Positions 13,065 to 24,781 of a DNA stretch of 64,000 bases are shown here, one piece after another. Positions within the stretch are counted from its first letter, which is position 1, and every line of letters starts with the position of its first letter. Location: positions 10,093,456 to 10,157,455 of the forward strand of contig OZ022247.1 in assembly GCA_963978895.1 (NCBI GenBank), written 5' to 3'. Both the position numbers and the translations under genes were made by a program. The DNA comes from Erpobdella octoculata (lineage: Eukaryota > Annelida > Clitellata > Hirudinida > Erpobdellidae). The notes below the pieces were generated by a model that saw only the letters and a list, made by a program, of their open reading frames with translations, was not told the origin of the DNA and did no database searches.

Positions 13065-14150
13065 GTGAATGAAATAAATAAAAAGAATCATAATTACGAA
13101 AGGATCCACCATAGTAATTTTGGTAAATGTACAGCTGTTTGGAACAAATGTTCGCGGTCACCTACTTCTTGCAAAAATTATTTTGCTATCATGAACTCTC
13201 AACCGATGTGTCCATGCCCAACAAGATGGAATTCATTGTACGTTGTACGAAAACATCTGTAGCTTGTTAAAAGCCAGTGAGGAGCTAAAAGATTTGTGTG
13301 TTGTTCTCAATGTGGCAGTTTCTAAAGATTACGAATAACGTTTTTACATTCAAGACAAACTTTTATCCTTATGTGATAAAAATGGGGTATATTGTGCACC
13401 ATTGTGCAAGGGACTAAAAGAAGCCATTGATAAGCAATTCAGGTCTTATTTGAATCTTGACATTGGTGTTAGCGACTACATCTGGGCAGCAGTGGCGGAT
13501 TTAGGTTTTATGGCGTGGGGGGCGAAGAGAAGTTTAGGGGCGCCACCAAATTTTAAGATACTATTTTTTAGTAGTATTGAGTAAATTTGAAAGACTAACT
13601 TGTTAAATTTATTCTAATTACCGAACACGTCAAAATTAGATTCAACAATCTAAACAGAAATGTTTTAAAAGACAACAATTCCAGTGTTTCTACTTCTACC
13701 ATCATCACTAAAACAAGAATGCTTTCTGTGTCCCCTGAATGACAAACCTTGTTTTGCTAAGAACAACGTTTTAAAACTTTCTTGTTCTTTTCCACTTGGC
13801 AGCGCTCCTGACTGATCAAATCAGATATCCCAGTTCTATCATTTGATATACGATATTTAGCAAGCAAGTAATGATATATCGCATTTTGATGCTTCAACAC
13901 TTGTGATTTTCAGTGTTCATGGAAGGCGGGCATTTTTGTAGTGGGGCACCAAAGGGCGCCATTTAGGACCCAACAGAGGCGCGGGGGGGGGGCAGGCCGC
14001 CCCCGGGCCTATCCGCCACTGCTAGGCAGCTGTATTTCATTCTTTTTTAAATTAAGATGGGTCCCAGCGGACAGTCTGGGAAGAATAAAAAGTATTTTTC
14101 TGGTGATAATTAAACAACAGCAGTTACTGTTAAAGGCAAACAATTAACTT
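13065..14150 (+). pseudogene. hAT transposase remnant, interrupted by nested element
   Basis: Recognisable hAT pieces include CPTRWNSLY (about 13210-13240) and a CKGLKEAIDKQFRSYLNLDI segment (13405-13465). The frame YIWAAV is cut at 13489 by the nested element and resumes at 14022 with the LKLRW-like block, apparently with a further frameshift. Stops and shifts between blocks mean it is not functional. Confidence 0.75.
13490..14021. mobile_element. Nested hAT MITE with 7/8 TSD
   Basis: Ends CAGTGGCGGATTTAGG and, inverted, CAGTGGCGGATAGGCCC. Flanks CTGGGCAG (13482-13489) and CTAGGCAG (14022-14029) match in 7 of 8 positions. Length 532 bp. The end sequence is close to that of the element at 8418, so the two may share a transposase source. 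Confidence 0.85.
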
Positions 14151-14392
14151 GTTTTGTGATTTGTTTGAATTTTTTTTTATTTTTTATTCATATTTCAGAT
14201 TATGTGTGTCGAATAAATTGTATTTGTATTTTGGATAAAAGTATTTCGAACTACGTATTTTGTATTTTAGTATTTTGAAGCCCTTGAAGAAGTACTTGGT
14301 ATTTCAGTATTTTAAATACTTTTCTTAAGTATTTTAGTATTTGGTATTTTAAATACCTTAAGGTCAGTATTTTGCCCACCTCTGTATAAGGT

Positions 14393-15023
14393 AGCGTATG
14401 CTGTTTTATCCAGTAGCTCTATATTATAGAGCTAAAGGTTAACAGGTTTATAAAGTTCAAAAAAGGACGTTTTAGATTTTTTCAGGGGGGGGGCGAAATC
14501 CGCTGCCTTATCCAGCTATGTACCTACTTGTGTAGCGATTAACAGGTTTATAAATTTAAAAAAACTACATATCTTAAAATTCTTCAGGGTGGGGGAAATA
14601 CCTTCTAAGGGGGCTTCTCTACCCCTCGCCACCCGTAGTTGCGGGACTGTGCCTATACGGAAGTAAAAAAGGCATTACGGTTGAAAAATTCTATTGAGTT
14701 TTCATCAGTGCATCAGGAATTACATAAAAATCGGCAAAAACTAACAACACCAAGGGTTTGAAAAAAGAATAAGTACAATGCAAATGCCCTTACAGATGGA
14801 TTCTAGGAAAGTCCCAGACGCAACTCAAATTAAACTGTATACGACTTTTCAGGCTCCACGTAGAGTTAGACGTAAAGATAACACAACACCGTACCGATTT
14901 TATTGTAATGTTTGTAAACATGTGACCCATCTGTTGTTATCCTATACGACAGGTATCAAAAAGAAGTTAGCATGTTTTAAGACGCAATTTTAAACGTTAT
15001 ATTATTTTACAATTCAAAGCAAA
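14393..15023. other. Repeat-derived spacer before the MFSD4-like gene
   Basis: The arm at 14423-14453 is the reverse complement of 12776-12806 (AACCTGTTAACCTTTAGCTC region). No coding sequence seen. The short open frame at 14778-14993 has no recognisable motif. Confidence 0.45.
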
Positions 15024-17169
15024 ATGACATCGGAATCAACAACAGATGATCGGTCTATAATGTTGTTAGAAAGCACAATAGCAGCAAATGACTCACATGA
15101 GGAGCCTGGAAAATCACCGAGACAATTGCATAATATTAAAAAAACAATTACCGTATTGCTATGTCTTGGATTTCTTGGCTTGGTTCGTAGTTTTTTGAGG
15201 TTCAAATAAGCTTAATAAGCTTATTTTTTAAGATGCTGGTTAATTAAAGACATTGTTATTCAAACTATTGATTCTGATAAGAAGAGTGTGTTTATGCATA
15301 TAAAAGTGAAATTGATTATCGCATGCAACATTTAACTTATGATTTGATCAAACCTGACCTGCTCTCCAGTCATTATTATATTTTATTTATTTGCACTTTT
15401 TCAAGTAAAATACCCAGACAACCATTAAAAGATTGTGATATTTGCAAATATATTTCAGGGTGCTTGTATCTCAATACCCGGACCAACCTTGAGTGCTCTA
15501 GGGGAGAACACAAACACCTCACTATCTCAAACATCATGGGTTTTTACAACACGGTCCATGGGTTACCTCATTGGGTCAGTCATTGGTGGCATGCTGTTTG
15601 ATTCCTTTGATCATTTGATACTCATGGGCATAGCCATGTTTGCTTCTGCCATTCCTTCTGGAATGATTCCTTGGTGTCACAATCTCATTATGCTTTCTTC
15701 CTTGACTGCATCTCAGGGCATTTCTATGGGGTTTTTAGACTCAGGTACAAGATGTGTTTTGTGAGAAAAATTGTTTATTATGCTAAATTCATGTATTTAA
15801 TCATTAAATAGTTTCCTAAAACTAGAATTGTACTAATTTTATTAAAATGAACTAAGTTGTATAACTTAATTTTCCAGGTGGAAATGTTGTGTGCATTCAA
15901 ACTTGGGGTCCGAAAAGTCCCACTGCTCTCCAAACACTTCACTTTTTTTTCGGCTTTGGTGCTTTCTTGGCACCAATCCTGACGGGACCTTTCCTCAAGT
16001 CAGAAGAGCTGAAAAGCAATGTTTTTTCAAATTCAGTCACACAAAACTCATCAACCCAGCTGTATGTCAGCAGATCTCTTACTAGTGTAACATCTAGCCT
16101 GAAACCTAATAGTTTATATGGAGAAGTGAAGAGCAGTGCTTTTTCAATGTCAGTAACACAAGCTACATCAAACCAGTTGTATGTCAACAAAACTCAATGG
16201 AATGTAACATCTAGCTTGCAATCTGATACTTCAACCGATTTTTTCTGCTGGTGTTCTATTCGCTGTCCATATATGGGAATTGCGTTATTTCTAATTCTTG
16301 TAGGTACTTTTATATTTGCTTTGAGGTGCTATATTCAGTGTGTTAGGCTTAACTACAAACCCGGTTTTGGCTCTGTTTCAGATAAAGAAGTTCACTCATA
16401 TGATACTTCGCAATTTCAAGAGTTGGTTCTGCTTTTTTTGTTATCTATGTTTTTTTTCTTGTATGTTGGAATGGAGGTGACATATGGAGGTTTAGTTGCG
16501 TCTTTCTCTGAGCGAGAATTCTTAGTTTCTCAGAAAACAGGCGCTCTAATAACATCAACGTTTTGGGCGGCTTTCTCAGTTGGAAGGTTTGTTTCTATTT
16601 TTATGGCTCATCGAATGTCACCGATGGCTATGCTTGCCTACGACCTGCTTGCATCCGTTATAGCTCTTATACTTCTTACAGTCACAAAGTTGATAAAAAC
16701 TATGACGATTGCAATTCCCTTTCTGTACTTCTCTTCAGGGCTTCTTGGCTTGGGCATGTCATCCATATTTCCTGCTGGTGTGTCCTGGGTTGGAAGTTAC
16801 ATAAAGTTGACAGGAAAGTATGCCTCAGTTTTTGTTGTGGGTTCAGCTCTTGGAGAGATGGCTCTCCCTATAATAGCAGCTCATTTGATGGTCATTGACA
16901 ACTTTTATTTCATGTATTTTCTCTTAGCCGGTGCTACACTCAGTCTGCTACTGTTAGGTGGCATGGCATATTTAGCTCATAGGATGCTGTTTCATAACAT
17001 TAAGTCTTATGCTAGAGTTGAAACGGTTGGCATAAACGAGGAATCTGTTTCATTATTCTCAATTGGAAATAAGAATGGCAGCATTGATACGGATGATGAA
17101 GATGACCCACAAGAGCATGACCAAATCTTACATACAACTCGCTGCAAACTCTCAGATGAAGATGTTTGA
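15024..17169 (+). CDS. MFSD4/NaGLT1-like major facilitator transporter, 3 exons
   Basis: Join 15024-15182, 15459-15744, 15878-17169 gives 578 aa with phases 0 and 1 matching. The start has the good context AAAATGA. Segments typical of the MFSD4/sodium-dependent glucose transporter 1 family are visible: GACISIPGPTLSALG after TM1, SWVFTTRSMGYLIGSVIGG at TM2, and GNVVCIQTWG followed by ALQTLHFFFGFGAFLAPIL. About 12 hydrophobic segments are expected. The central luminal loop contains an in-frame tandem duplication of 39 residues (117 bp; copies start near 16015 and 16132), rich in Ser/Thr with N-glycosylation sites. The hydrophilic C-tail ends in acidic DTDDEDD. The role inferred from family is sugar or similar solute transport at a membrane; substrate is not deducible here. 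Confidence 0.88.
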
Positions 17170-17204
17170 TCACAAAACAAATAGTTTATTTTATTATTTC
17201 AACT

Positions 17205-17210
17205 AATAAA
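17205..17210 (+). terminator. Polyadenylation signal of the MFSD4-like gene
   Basis: AATAAA lies 36 bp after the stop codon. A TTTATT (AATAAA on the minus strand) at 17241-17246 could serve the converging SINHCAF gene, so the two 3' ends would nearly touch. Confidence 0.6.
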
Positions 17211-17246
17211 GAACATTTTATAAATTTTTATTTGGGAGTATTTATT

Positions 17247-18578
17247 CAACAAAATTAGTCAGTTTTTACTAAATAAATTTTTCTACTATTGTAACATATC
17301 TGCAAACAAAAACTGAGTCTAACAAGATGAAACTACCGACAGTCACAAAAAAAATGTTTGTATTATTCAAAGTTCATGTCAGAAGTTTGTCTCGTCTCAT
17401 CCTATGAATAATAAACGAAGGTTAAAAGATAATAATTTGTGCAGAGAAAAGATGTGCATATTTGCATATGCTCTTTTCTTTGTGAATTTCAGAAGATGTT
17501 TGCTAACAGCATTAAAGTAATGAAATGAAACATGCAATAAAGAAATGTACTGAAACATGCAAAGAAACTGATATAAGCCAATGAAAAAAATTTGATTTGA
17601 TTGACCTAAAAAACATAACAATTTTGTAACAAAGAAATAATCAAGAATATTTACAAACTTTATAGGTGTAAAATCCAAGAGCTTTGGAACGACGACCACA
17701 AAGTAATTACCTAATAAACGAAACAGCATAAAAAGTACCAGAAAACTGATGAAATGTATTTATTTCATCACAAAATGTCACATAGAAATCTCCCTATACT
17801 TGTGTTACAAAACACCATGACAAATTAACAAAAGAAATTGAGTATGAACATGCATTTTATGTACCTAAGCTCACAGGATATAATCAAGAATATCGAGGTT
17901 GTTCTCAAATCAATCAATTACTTTATTGCCTCAAATTATTAGAACGCAAAAAATGTAATGGCTGCTGATGTTCTAACAATTTTGTCAAAAACATTTAAAT
18001 AATAAAGACATGAAAAAATGACAGAGTTAACACAAATGAACAAAAAAATTAAGTTAAAACACTGGAAAACTCACTAAGAAACAAATTTGGACAAACCAAT
18101 TTTTGTTGAAAAACTACATAACATGTTCATAAAAATGGAATATAAAGAACTAACTAAAATAAAATGGAAATACCCACCCTGAAACCTTAAAAGAGCTACA
18201 AAGCAGAACATCCCCTGTTAAAAATGGTTCCAGTGAAAGTGACAGCTTTCCACTGAGTTCTGGGGTGACAAACATTAAAATATTTACCTAGACACAATTC
18301 ATCATAAGTACAATCGAGCAACACCAACGATGCATACGATAAAGTAATGACTTCCTAAAATAGTCAGAAAAAATTTTCCTACCGTCTCAGTGAACCATTC
18401 TGAACCGAAAAAAAGAGGACTTTGCGATTTCTACTTTCCACAAATTTCTCTAAACCATTCACAGCAATTTACTGCTCAAATAAATAAAACACGCTTTCAA
18501 AATAAATAAGTACAAAAACAACCATCATTACTATCACATGACAACCATGAATATAAATAGGCACATGCACACAAACAT
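17247..18578 (-). other. Probable long 3' UTR of the SINHCAF homologue
   Basis: A 1.3-kb A/T-rich stretch lies between two converging genes, without repeat signatures or supported ORFs. That it is 3' UTR is inferred from the minus-strand AATAAA at 17241-17246 and the lack of any other. Confidence 0.4.
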
Positions 18579-21500
18579 TCACTCACACACTGTCATAAAT
18601 GATTCTGTACACAAGAGAGATGATGATTCCTCCATAGAACTTTGGTCCTGGTAAGTGGTGACTATCTCAATGCCTCTTTCACTTTCCTCATCTACTTCAT
18701 CAGGAGTTTCTGAACATGTTGAACCAAACATTGAAGACCTTTTAGACTTAGATCTGTCTTGTGCAAGCCTGAGGTGGAGAGGGCAGATTTTGTAAGCCTT
18801 CTTGAGACAAAAGACTTGTTGGGTCTTGGAGGAATACAACATGATACCACAGCACATCTCGTACCTAGTGCAAGAAAACAAAATAATTCTTTGATGTGGA
18901 GAAATATAATAAAAACATGAAAAAAGTTTTTTATTATTTGAAATTAATTAACTAGCTACAGTACTGAAGCTCCATCAAAAACATATTTGATAATAAGAAA
19001 AGGTTGTGTTCATAACAACTAGGGTATTGACAGTTACTGAATCTAAAACATTCAGTTACATTAACTGAAACTTTTTAAAAAAACTGTAAGTGAAACTGAA
19101 TCTATTGAGAAAACTGAATCTTTTTAAAAATAATCTTTTTAGCATTTGTTTATATTATTTTATGTTTGCAGTTAAAAGTTTTTATTCTATGACACAGACG
19201 ATAACATCAACCGAAGTTAAGGAGTGGCCTTTCTTTTTGTATCTTGTTAGTGTTGTGCTGCCTGCGTTGCTTTTTGGAGATTTTCAAGTTCTTAGGTTTT
19301 AAGAACTTGCATTTAGTTACTCCTAACACTTGAAAGTACCGAAATGGAAGATTCTTGTGGTAGCAACAACATTATCATAAATAATTCTACTTAGGAAGAA
19401 GTATCCTTTCAACAAAATGAATCCGAATCAGCATTACGACCTCCAACAAAGAAAGCTAGATTCTTTAGAACATGACCTATCACGAAACTTGTACATAAAA
19501 GGTTTACAGAATTTGGAACAGATAGCAAGTGCAACAATTGTTCTGTAATTTTAAAAGATAAGAATGGGACAAATTTATAGGCTCACTTGAAGAAGCATGG
19601 GGAAAGAATAAGCAGAGTATTTACAGAAAAAAAGTAAGGAAATCAAAAGTACAAAGTCTACGAAACGACCCTTCTTGGATTTATACAACCAGGCATTAAT
19701 TGAAAACTGTTTTCATGAAACGGAACGCAAAAGTGACATAAAAAGGCTCAATAAGCAGTGACAAGGCTGTCCACACTATTGCCTCAGCATTTTCTGCAGT
19801 TTGCCATATCTTTTGATCGAAGATCCTTCCATTAAGAATATGTTTGCAGTTGTATTGGAAAGCCTTAGCAGACGTCAGCATAATTTGGTTGGTGACAAGC
19901 TGGAAGCTGAAATTTTCTATAAATTTACCAATGAATACTTGATTTGAATAAATTTACTAAAAATATTTGCATTGCAAAGTGATTTTTATTGTTAATTTCT
20001 TTTTGGTAGTTTGCCTAAAAAAATTGAAAAAAAACTGAATCAAACCGTAACTGAAACTGAATCTTTAAAGATTCAGTTAACTGTAACTGAAAGTGAATTT
20101 TTTATAAAGTTTCAGTTACTTCAACTGAAACTGAATCTTATCATACTTCCAAAATCCAAGTAATTTCTCACCCAGTCAAATCATTTCCATACTCGGGCGG
20201 CACAGGGATCGTGCGACGAAAGCTCTTGTGCCACATATCATCCAATTCAGCCTGTGTTTTCTCTAGCAAACCTGAATCTTCTTCCTCTTCTGTAGGAGAA
20301 TCAAGGCAAGATGGCAGCAAGGGCACTGATGGATAATTAAAAATTAACAATTACAAAAATTAAAACAATTCCAAAAGAACAAAAAATTTTATTAAATAAC
20401 ACTTACATGTCCTAAAGATTATTAAATAGAAGACTTACATGTCCTACGCATTTTATTAAATAAGACTTACATGTCTTACAGATTATTAAATAGAAGACTT
20501 ACAAGTCCTACGCATTTTATTTAAAAAGACTTACATGACCTACGAATTAATAAATAAACTTACATGGCCTACGCATTTTATTAAATAATACTTACATTTC
20601 CTACGCATTTTACTAAATAAGACTTACATGTCCTATGGATTTTATTAATTAAGACTTACATGTCCTGTGGATTTTATTAATTAAGACTTACATATCCTAC
20701 AAATTATTAAATAATACTTACATGTCCTACAAATTCTATTAAATAATACTTACATGTCCTACAAATTATTAAATAAGACTTACATGTCCTACGGATTTGT
20801 CCTTTAGGTTGCTTGCGAGGGGCTTTTTTCTATCAAAAAATTTTAACGAAAAGAAATGTTATATCATTTTAATATAAACTTGCCTTTGAGTTAACAAAAA
20901 TAAACAGACTCATTCATCAATACCTTTGAAGATGGTTCAGCCAACAGCTGTTCAACTAAAATAAGATTGCAAAATTAATTAAAATACACCAACAATGATC
21001 GTTCAAAAATTAACTTCAAGGCTCAACAACACTCACTAGGATTTTCAAGTTTTTGTAGACGTTTTTGTTTCTTTATCTTCGACATGTTTTTACTGCCTGG
21101 ACCTCTCCTGCTATCTACAACCTGCATGAGCATAATAACTTTTATATATCAAATAAATCACTCACAAAAACTCTAAAAAATTAGCTAAAGGTTCCCTTTA
21201 GGTGCATTGCTATTTTTGAAATCGGCTAAAAACCCGATAAAAAGCGACAATTAATAAGAATATGTACTATATGAGAAGTATTTTAAAGATTTTAAATATA
21301 TAAAAAAATTAATATATCATAACATAAATAATTCAACACAATAAAAAAATTATTTTTTTTCACACAAAAAAATAGACAAGTTAATGCTCCATTATCAAAT
21401 AAATAGTTTTATAATTTAGAAATTCTTATTTTCAATGAAATCAATTTTATTAAAATATTTTCGAAGTTGATTATTTTATGCAAACCGCTTAAAGTCTAAG

Positions 21501-21988
21501 AGCAGCGAGCTAAAAATGTCAACTGCGCTAATTATAATTATTATTTTAATAAAAATAATTATGTATTTTAATGAGCTGATAATACAAATCATTTTAAGTC
21601 CTTTATTGCAAATCACTTGCATCTTTGACACACCATATTATTGACAACTGCAATGTAAATTGTTCATAAAAAAATACTATTTATCGTTTTTAAGTTTTAA
21701 AATATACGATGAAAGTTTAATATGATGAAATAATTTATATTTCTCTTTTTTTCTATAAATATGAACACCTCCTACCCATTCATAAGAAGCCTCTTTGCCT
21801 TCTCTCGAAAATCTTTTGACCACAAGCACACAAGCATTACACATGTCCCCTTTTCTTTCTCCTTCAGCTAAGAGGAAACATCTAGCAAAATGTTTTTCCC
21901 AAATTCCACTTTTGGCAAATCTCGAGGTTGAAGATTTGCATCTGCATATACAGCAGCCCTTAGCTGATTTATGCTCTTGTCTCCTCAT
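18579..21988 (-). CDS. SINHCAF: SINHCAF/FAM60A homologue (Sin3-HDAC complex subunit), 6 exons
   Basis: Minus-strand join 21988-21776, 21121-21037, 20955-20924, 20829-20784, 20325-20172, 18864-18579 gives 271 aa with all five phases consistent. The N-terminal Cys-rich module GCCICRCKSSTSRF..CFLL..GDMCNACVLVVKRF matches the family's GCCICR..SSSSRF..GDICNACVLLVKRW pattern, and exon 2 opens with VVDSRRGP (family VVDARAGP). The C-terminal half contains the YEMCCGIML block corresponding to the family's KICCGIIY motif. The known human protein is 221 aa and associates with Sin3-HDAC repressor complexes in the nucleus. A likely 5' UTR splice acceptor (TTTTCAG) precedes the start at about 22005. Intron 4 is a tandem array of splice donors and intron 5 contains a hAT remnant. 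The C-terminal tail beyond the CCGI block is longer than in mammals and Ser/acid-rich. Confidence 0.88.
18960..20150 (+). mobile_element. Decayed hAT with BED-finger transposase remnant, in SINHCAF intron 5
   Basis: The ends are rich in inverted copies of the subterminal motif AACTGAAACTGAATC (18970-19110 and 20030-20140). The interior (about 19340-19940) reads, through stops, as a BED-like zinc finger piece (CNNCSVILKDKNGT, then HLKKHG) and later transposase-like residues. No clean TIR or TSD could be fixed. Confidence 0.6.
20401..20790 (-). repeat. 13-copy, about 31-bp tandem array of 5' splice-site units
   Basis: On the minus strand each unit carries GGACAT|GTAAGT or a close variant. The plus-strand ACTTAC core occurs 13 times at spacings of 30-34 bp (20401 to 20778) and is intact in every unit. 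The first unit in transcript order contains the real end of SINHCAF exon 4 (donor at 20783), so the array is a tandem duplication of an exon end plus its donor. Confidence 0.9.
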
Positions 21989-22029
21989 TTCTTCAAAATT
22001 TTATCTGAAAACAAATGTATTAAAAGCTT

Positions 22030-23953
22030 GAAGAAAACACAAAATAAGCTATAGATGTCTAAAGATTTCACTTACAAACAAGTGAAGCAAGAACAAAATT
22101 TTTTTTTAAAAACACACTTTTATATTTTTTTACTACATAAACAAACATATTAGCATAGACAATTAGTTTGACAAAAATATCACAAATAATTATTTAATTA
22201 CATTTTGTCCAATCGATCCGAAAATTTGATAGAATTCATTATTAATTAGTTCGGAGGTATGTTTAAATTTTGAAGTCTCTAGCTCATCGGGAAGTTAGTT
22301 TAAAATCGATTGCAAAATTTGACGACAGACAGAGAAGTCAAGTTAAGTAAAAGTGTGTAAAAATCAATACATCAACCATACAAATTTATATGGCATTCTT
22401 TACCTAGACTCAAAGATGATCTACCACAAACCAATGATACAAATGCATTTTTAATCTTCGCCACAAAGCAGTTAGCAACACCAAAATTGTAAGAGAAGAA
22501 AGACGGCTCCATAAATATAGACAACAGAAAAAAAGTGTGTAACAACTTTAACAGGATTAAGATAGATACGTTAAGAGAATTGTTTCAGTACAGATTAGTC
22601 AGATAAGATGGAGAAGTAGAAATAATGATTTTAAACATCACTAAGCCCAATTTAAAACTTATTCTGTATTTCAGAGAAACCAGTGCAATCTGACTAAAGA
22701 AGAAGAAATTCTAGAAAACAATGCAAGACACAAAGCAAACCTCATAGTTGCAAGACACAAAGCAAACCTCATAGTTGCAAGACACAAAGCAAACCTCATA
22801 GTTGCAAGACACAAAGCAAACATTGTAAGCCATAGTAAAGAGAATTACAATAGTAATAGTCTATCCTTTAAAGTATAAGAGAAGAAACAAGAAGTTGCAG
22901 TACACAATCATCTAGAAATGGAAATAGTTGCTTGACTCTGTGTATATGGAAAACATAAGCTTTAGTAACCAAGGATTTATGCTGAGTGAGACATACTTGA
23001 ATCAAGGAGAAAACCTGCAAATAACTGGTGATGGATCAAGCAAAACATAACTATTGGAAAGAGCTTAAGAGAAGAAAAAGTGAAAGTAAACCTTGTTTTA
23101 ATGGAAAAAATTAGTTCAAATATAGAAGGATTTAGTTTAGTTTTATGTACATGGAAGTACTACATTGCAAGATATGACCTTTACAAAACAAGATGAAATA
23201 GTACCCAAGACATAATTACGAAAAGATTTTGGGAAACTAGAATAAATATAACATATAGATATTAAAGAGGAGTCACAGTACACAGTATTCAGTATTAGTA
23301 TAAACTTCGACTTCGCATCTCCACATATAATCACAAGATTTTAGAGCACAATCGTATTATGACACCGTTCAATACAAGCGTTATGTAATACTCTAACAAA
23401 CTCTGTCATAATCTACCAGGTTGAATTTGACTAATTACGAGTAATAAATATAAATCTTTTCAGTGGTCACGTCCGATCGATGGAAACTGGAGTGCCATCG
23501 AAGCTTTCGCATCTAAAACGTCTTGTCAACCAATGACAAGCATAAAAAACCATACAATATAGTTCAATTAGATAAATTCAACAAAAATAACTAAATAAAA
23601 ACAGCTATAGCACCAACATTATCGAATTTTTGACGAGTAAAAACCGGCGACAAGAAATGGTCAAAACCAAAGACTTTAAACATGTTCTATAGAACCTTCA
23701 AAATGGGAACTTACATTCAAATTTGAAGAAAATTACAGTTTTGTTTAAGTTTATTTATGCAATCTATTAAAATTGAAAACTTTAAGCAAATCTGAAACAG
23801 AAATGCTTGTTTTTCAAACATAAGCGCATAAAGTCGATTGTTGTTGAGCAATTACTGAAATCCATACTGTTGGCGAAATAATTCGTCTATTTAATTTTAA
23901 ACTTTAACCATTGTTTTGTTTACTTGTATAATCTATGCAGCATTTATCTATAC
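22030..23953. other. Long interval upstream of SINHCAF, repeats only
   Basis: Contains an ACAGACAGA-family tail at 22318-22368 and a 27-bp tandem repeat (unit GCAAGACACAAAGCAAACCT...) with about 3.8 copies at 22723-22826. A 5' UTR exon and promoter of SINHCAF may lie here but I cannot place them. No supported ORF. Confidence 0.5.
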
Positions 23954-24358
23954 ACTAGCGGGGGTATCCGGTGTTGCCGGGGATTTTAGAGGTTTTTCTA
24001 ATGTTTGTCACTCTCGCTACCGTTTCCTTCCAAGCCGGCTCTCCCGCTCCCGGTCGCTTTCCCGTTCATGCTTGCTCTCCCGTTCCCGGTCGCTTTCCCG
24101 CTCCCGGTCGGTTTCCCGCTCCCGTCGCATTCCCGCTCCCGGTCGCATTCCCGCTCCCGGTCGCATTCCCGATTCCGCTCGCTTTCCCAACTCCGCCTTG
24201 CATTTGCAAGCCAGTCCGAAGCCTGGAGAAAGGAGGAGAGAAAAGTTAAAAGGATCAAATTTTGATCCACGACAGGAAGTACTTAGGGGCTTCCTATATA
24301 CAGTTATTTCAGTCTTAAAACACTTGGTGTAAAGGGCTATAAACTGTTATAAAAAAGG
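23954..24358 (+). repeat. CCCGG-headed element, copy 4, with LINE-type 3' tail
   Basis: Head ACTAGCGGGGGTATCCGG, 18-bp-type body, then GCCTGGAGAAAGGAGGAGAG and a terminal GTCTTAAAACAC..GGTGTAAAGGGCTATAAACT..TATAAAAAA. The terminal block is shared with the I-like LINE ending near 28570 and with the minus-strand repeat at 41036-41200. Confidence 0.7.
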
Positions 24359-24760
24359 TCGTTTTCCCGTTCCCGGTCGCTTTTCCGTTCCCGCCCACGC
24401 TTGCACTCTCGTTCCCGCTTACGCTTGCACTCTCGTTCCCGCTTACGCTTGCACTCTCGTTCCTGCTTACGCTTGCTTTCCCGTTTCCGCTCACTCTTGC
24501 TCTCCCGTTCCCGCTTGCTCTCCCGTTCCCGCTTGCTCTCCCGTTCCCGCTTGCTCTTCCGTTCCCACTCGATCTCCCATTCCCGTTCCCGGTCGCTTTC
24601 CCGTTCCCGATCGCTTTCCCGTTCCCTGTCGCTTTCCCGTTCCCGGTCGCTTTCCCGTTCCCGGTCGCTTTCCCGTTCCCGCTCCAGCTCATTTTCTCTT
24701 TTCTATTCTTTCCTAATTTCTTTTAGCCCTTCAAAACGTAAAATAAATTTGCTAAAACTG
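24359..24760 (+). repeat. CCCGG-family element, copy 5 (body and end)
   Basis: Adjacent to copy 4. A TTCCCGCTTACGCTTGCACTC-type and GGTCGCTTTCCCGTTCCC tandem body ends in the AACGTAAAATAAATTTGCTA block shared with copy 1. Confidence 0.65.
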
Positions 24761-24781
24761 GTTAAAAGTTGCTTGAAGCCT

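Larger units (their letters stand above)
12808..14384 (+). mobile_element. hAT transposon with 8-bp TSD and broken transposase
   Basis: TIRs CAGAGGTGGGCA (12808) and TGCCCACCTCTG (14384), with a perfect 8-bp TSD TATAAGGT at 12800-12807 and 14385-14392. Subterminal repeats of ATTTGAAATAC/GTATTTTAAA type are abundant at both ends. The interior carries a decayed hAT transposase and a nested smaller hAT (13490-14021). Element length 1577 bp including the nested insert. Confidence 0.92.

Noticed and set aside
17397..17729. 110-aa hydrophobic minus-strand ORF
   Set aside because: AT-rich chance frame in the probable 3' UTR of SINHCAF; no motif.
20401..20790. CRISPR-like or satellite array
   Set aside because: Eukaryotic context and no spacer/repeat distinction; the unit is a duplicated exon end with splice donor.
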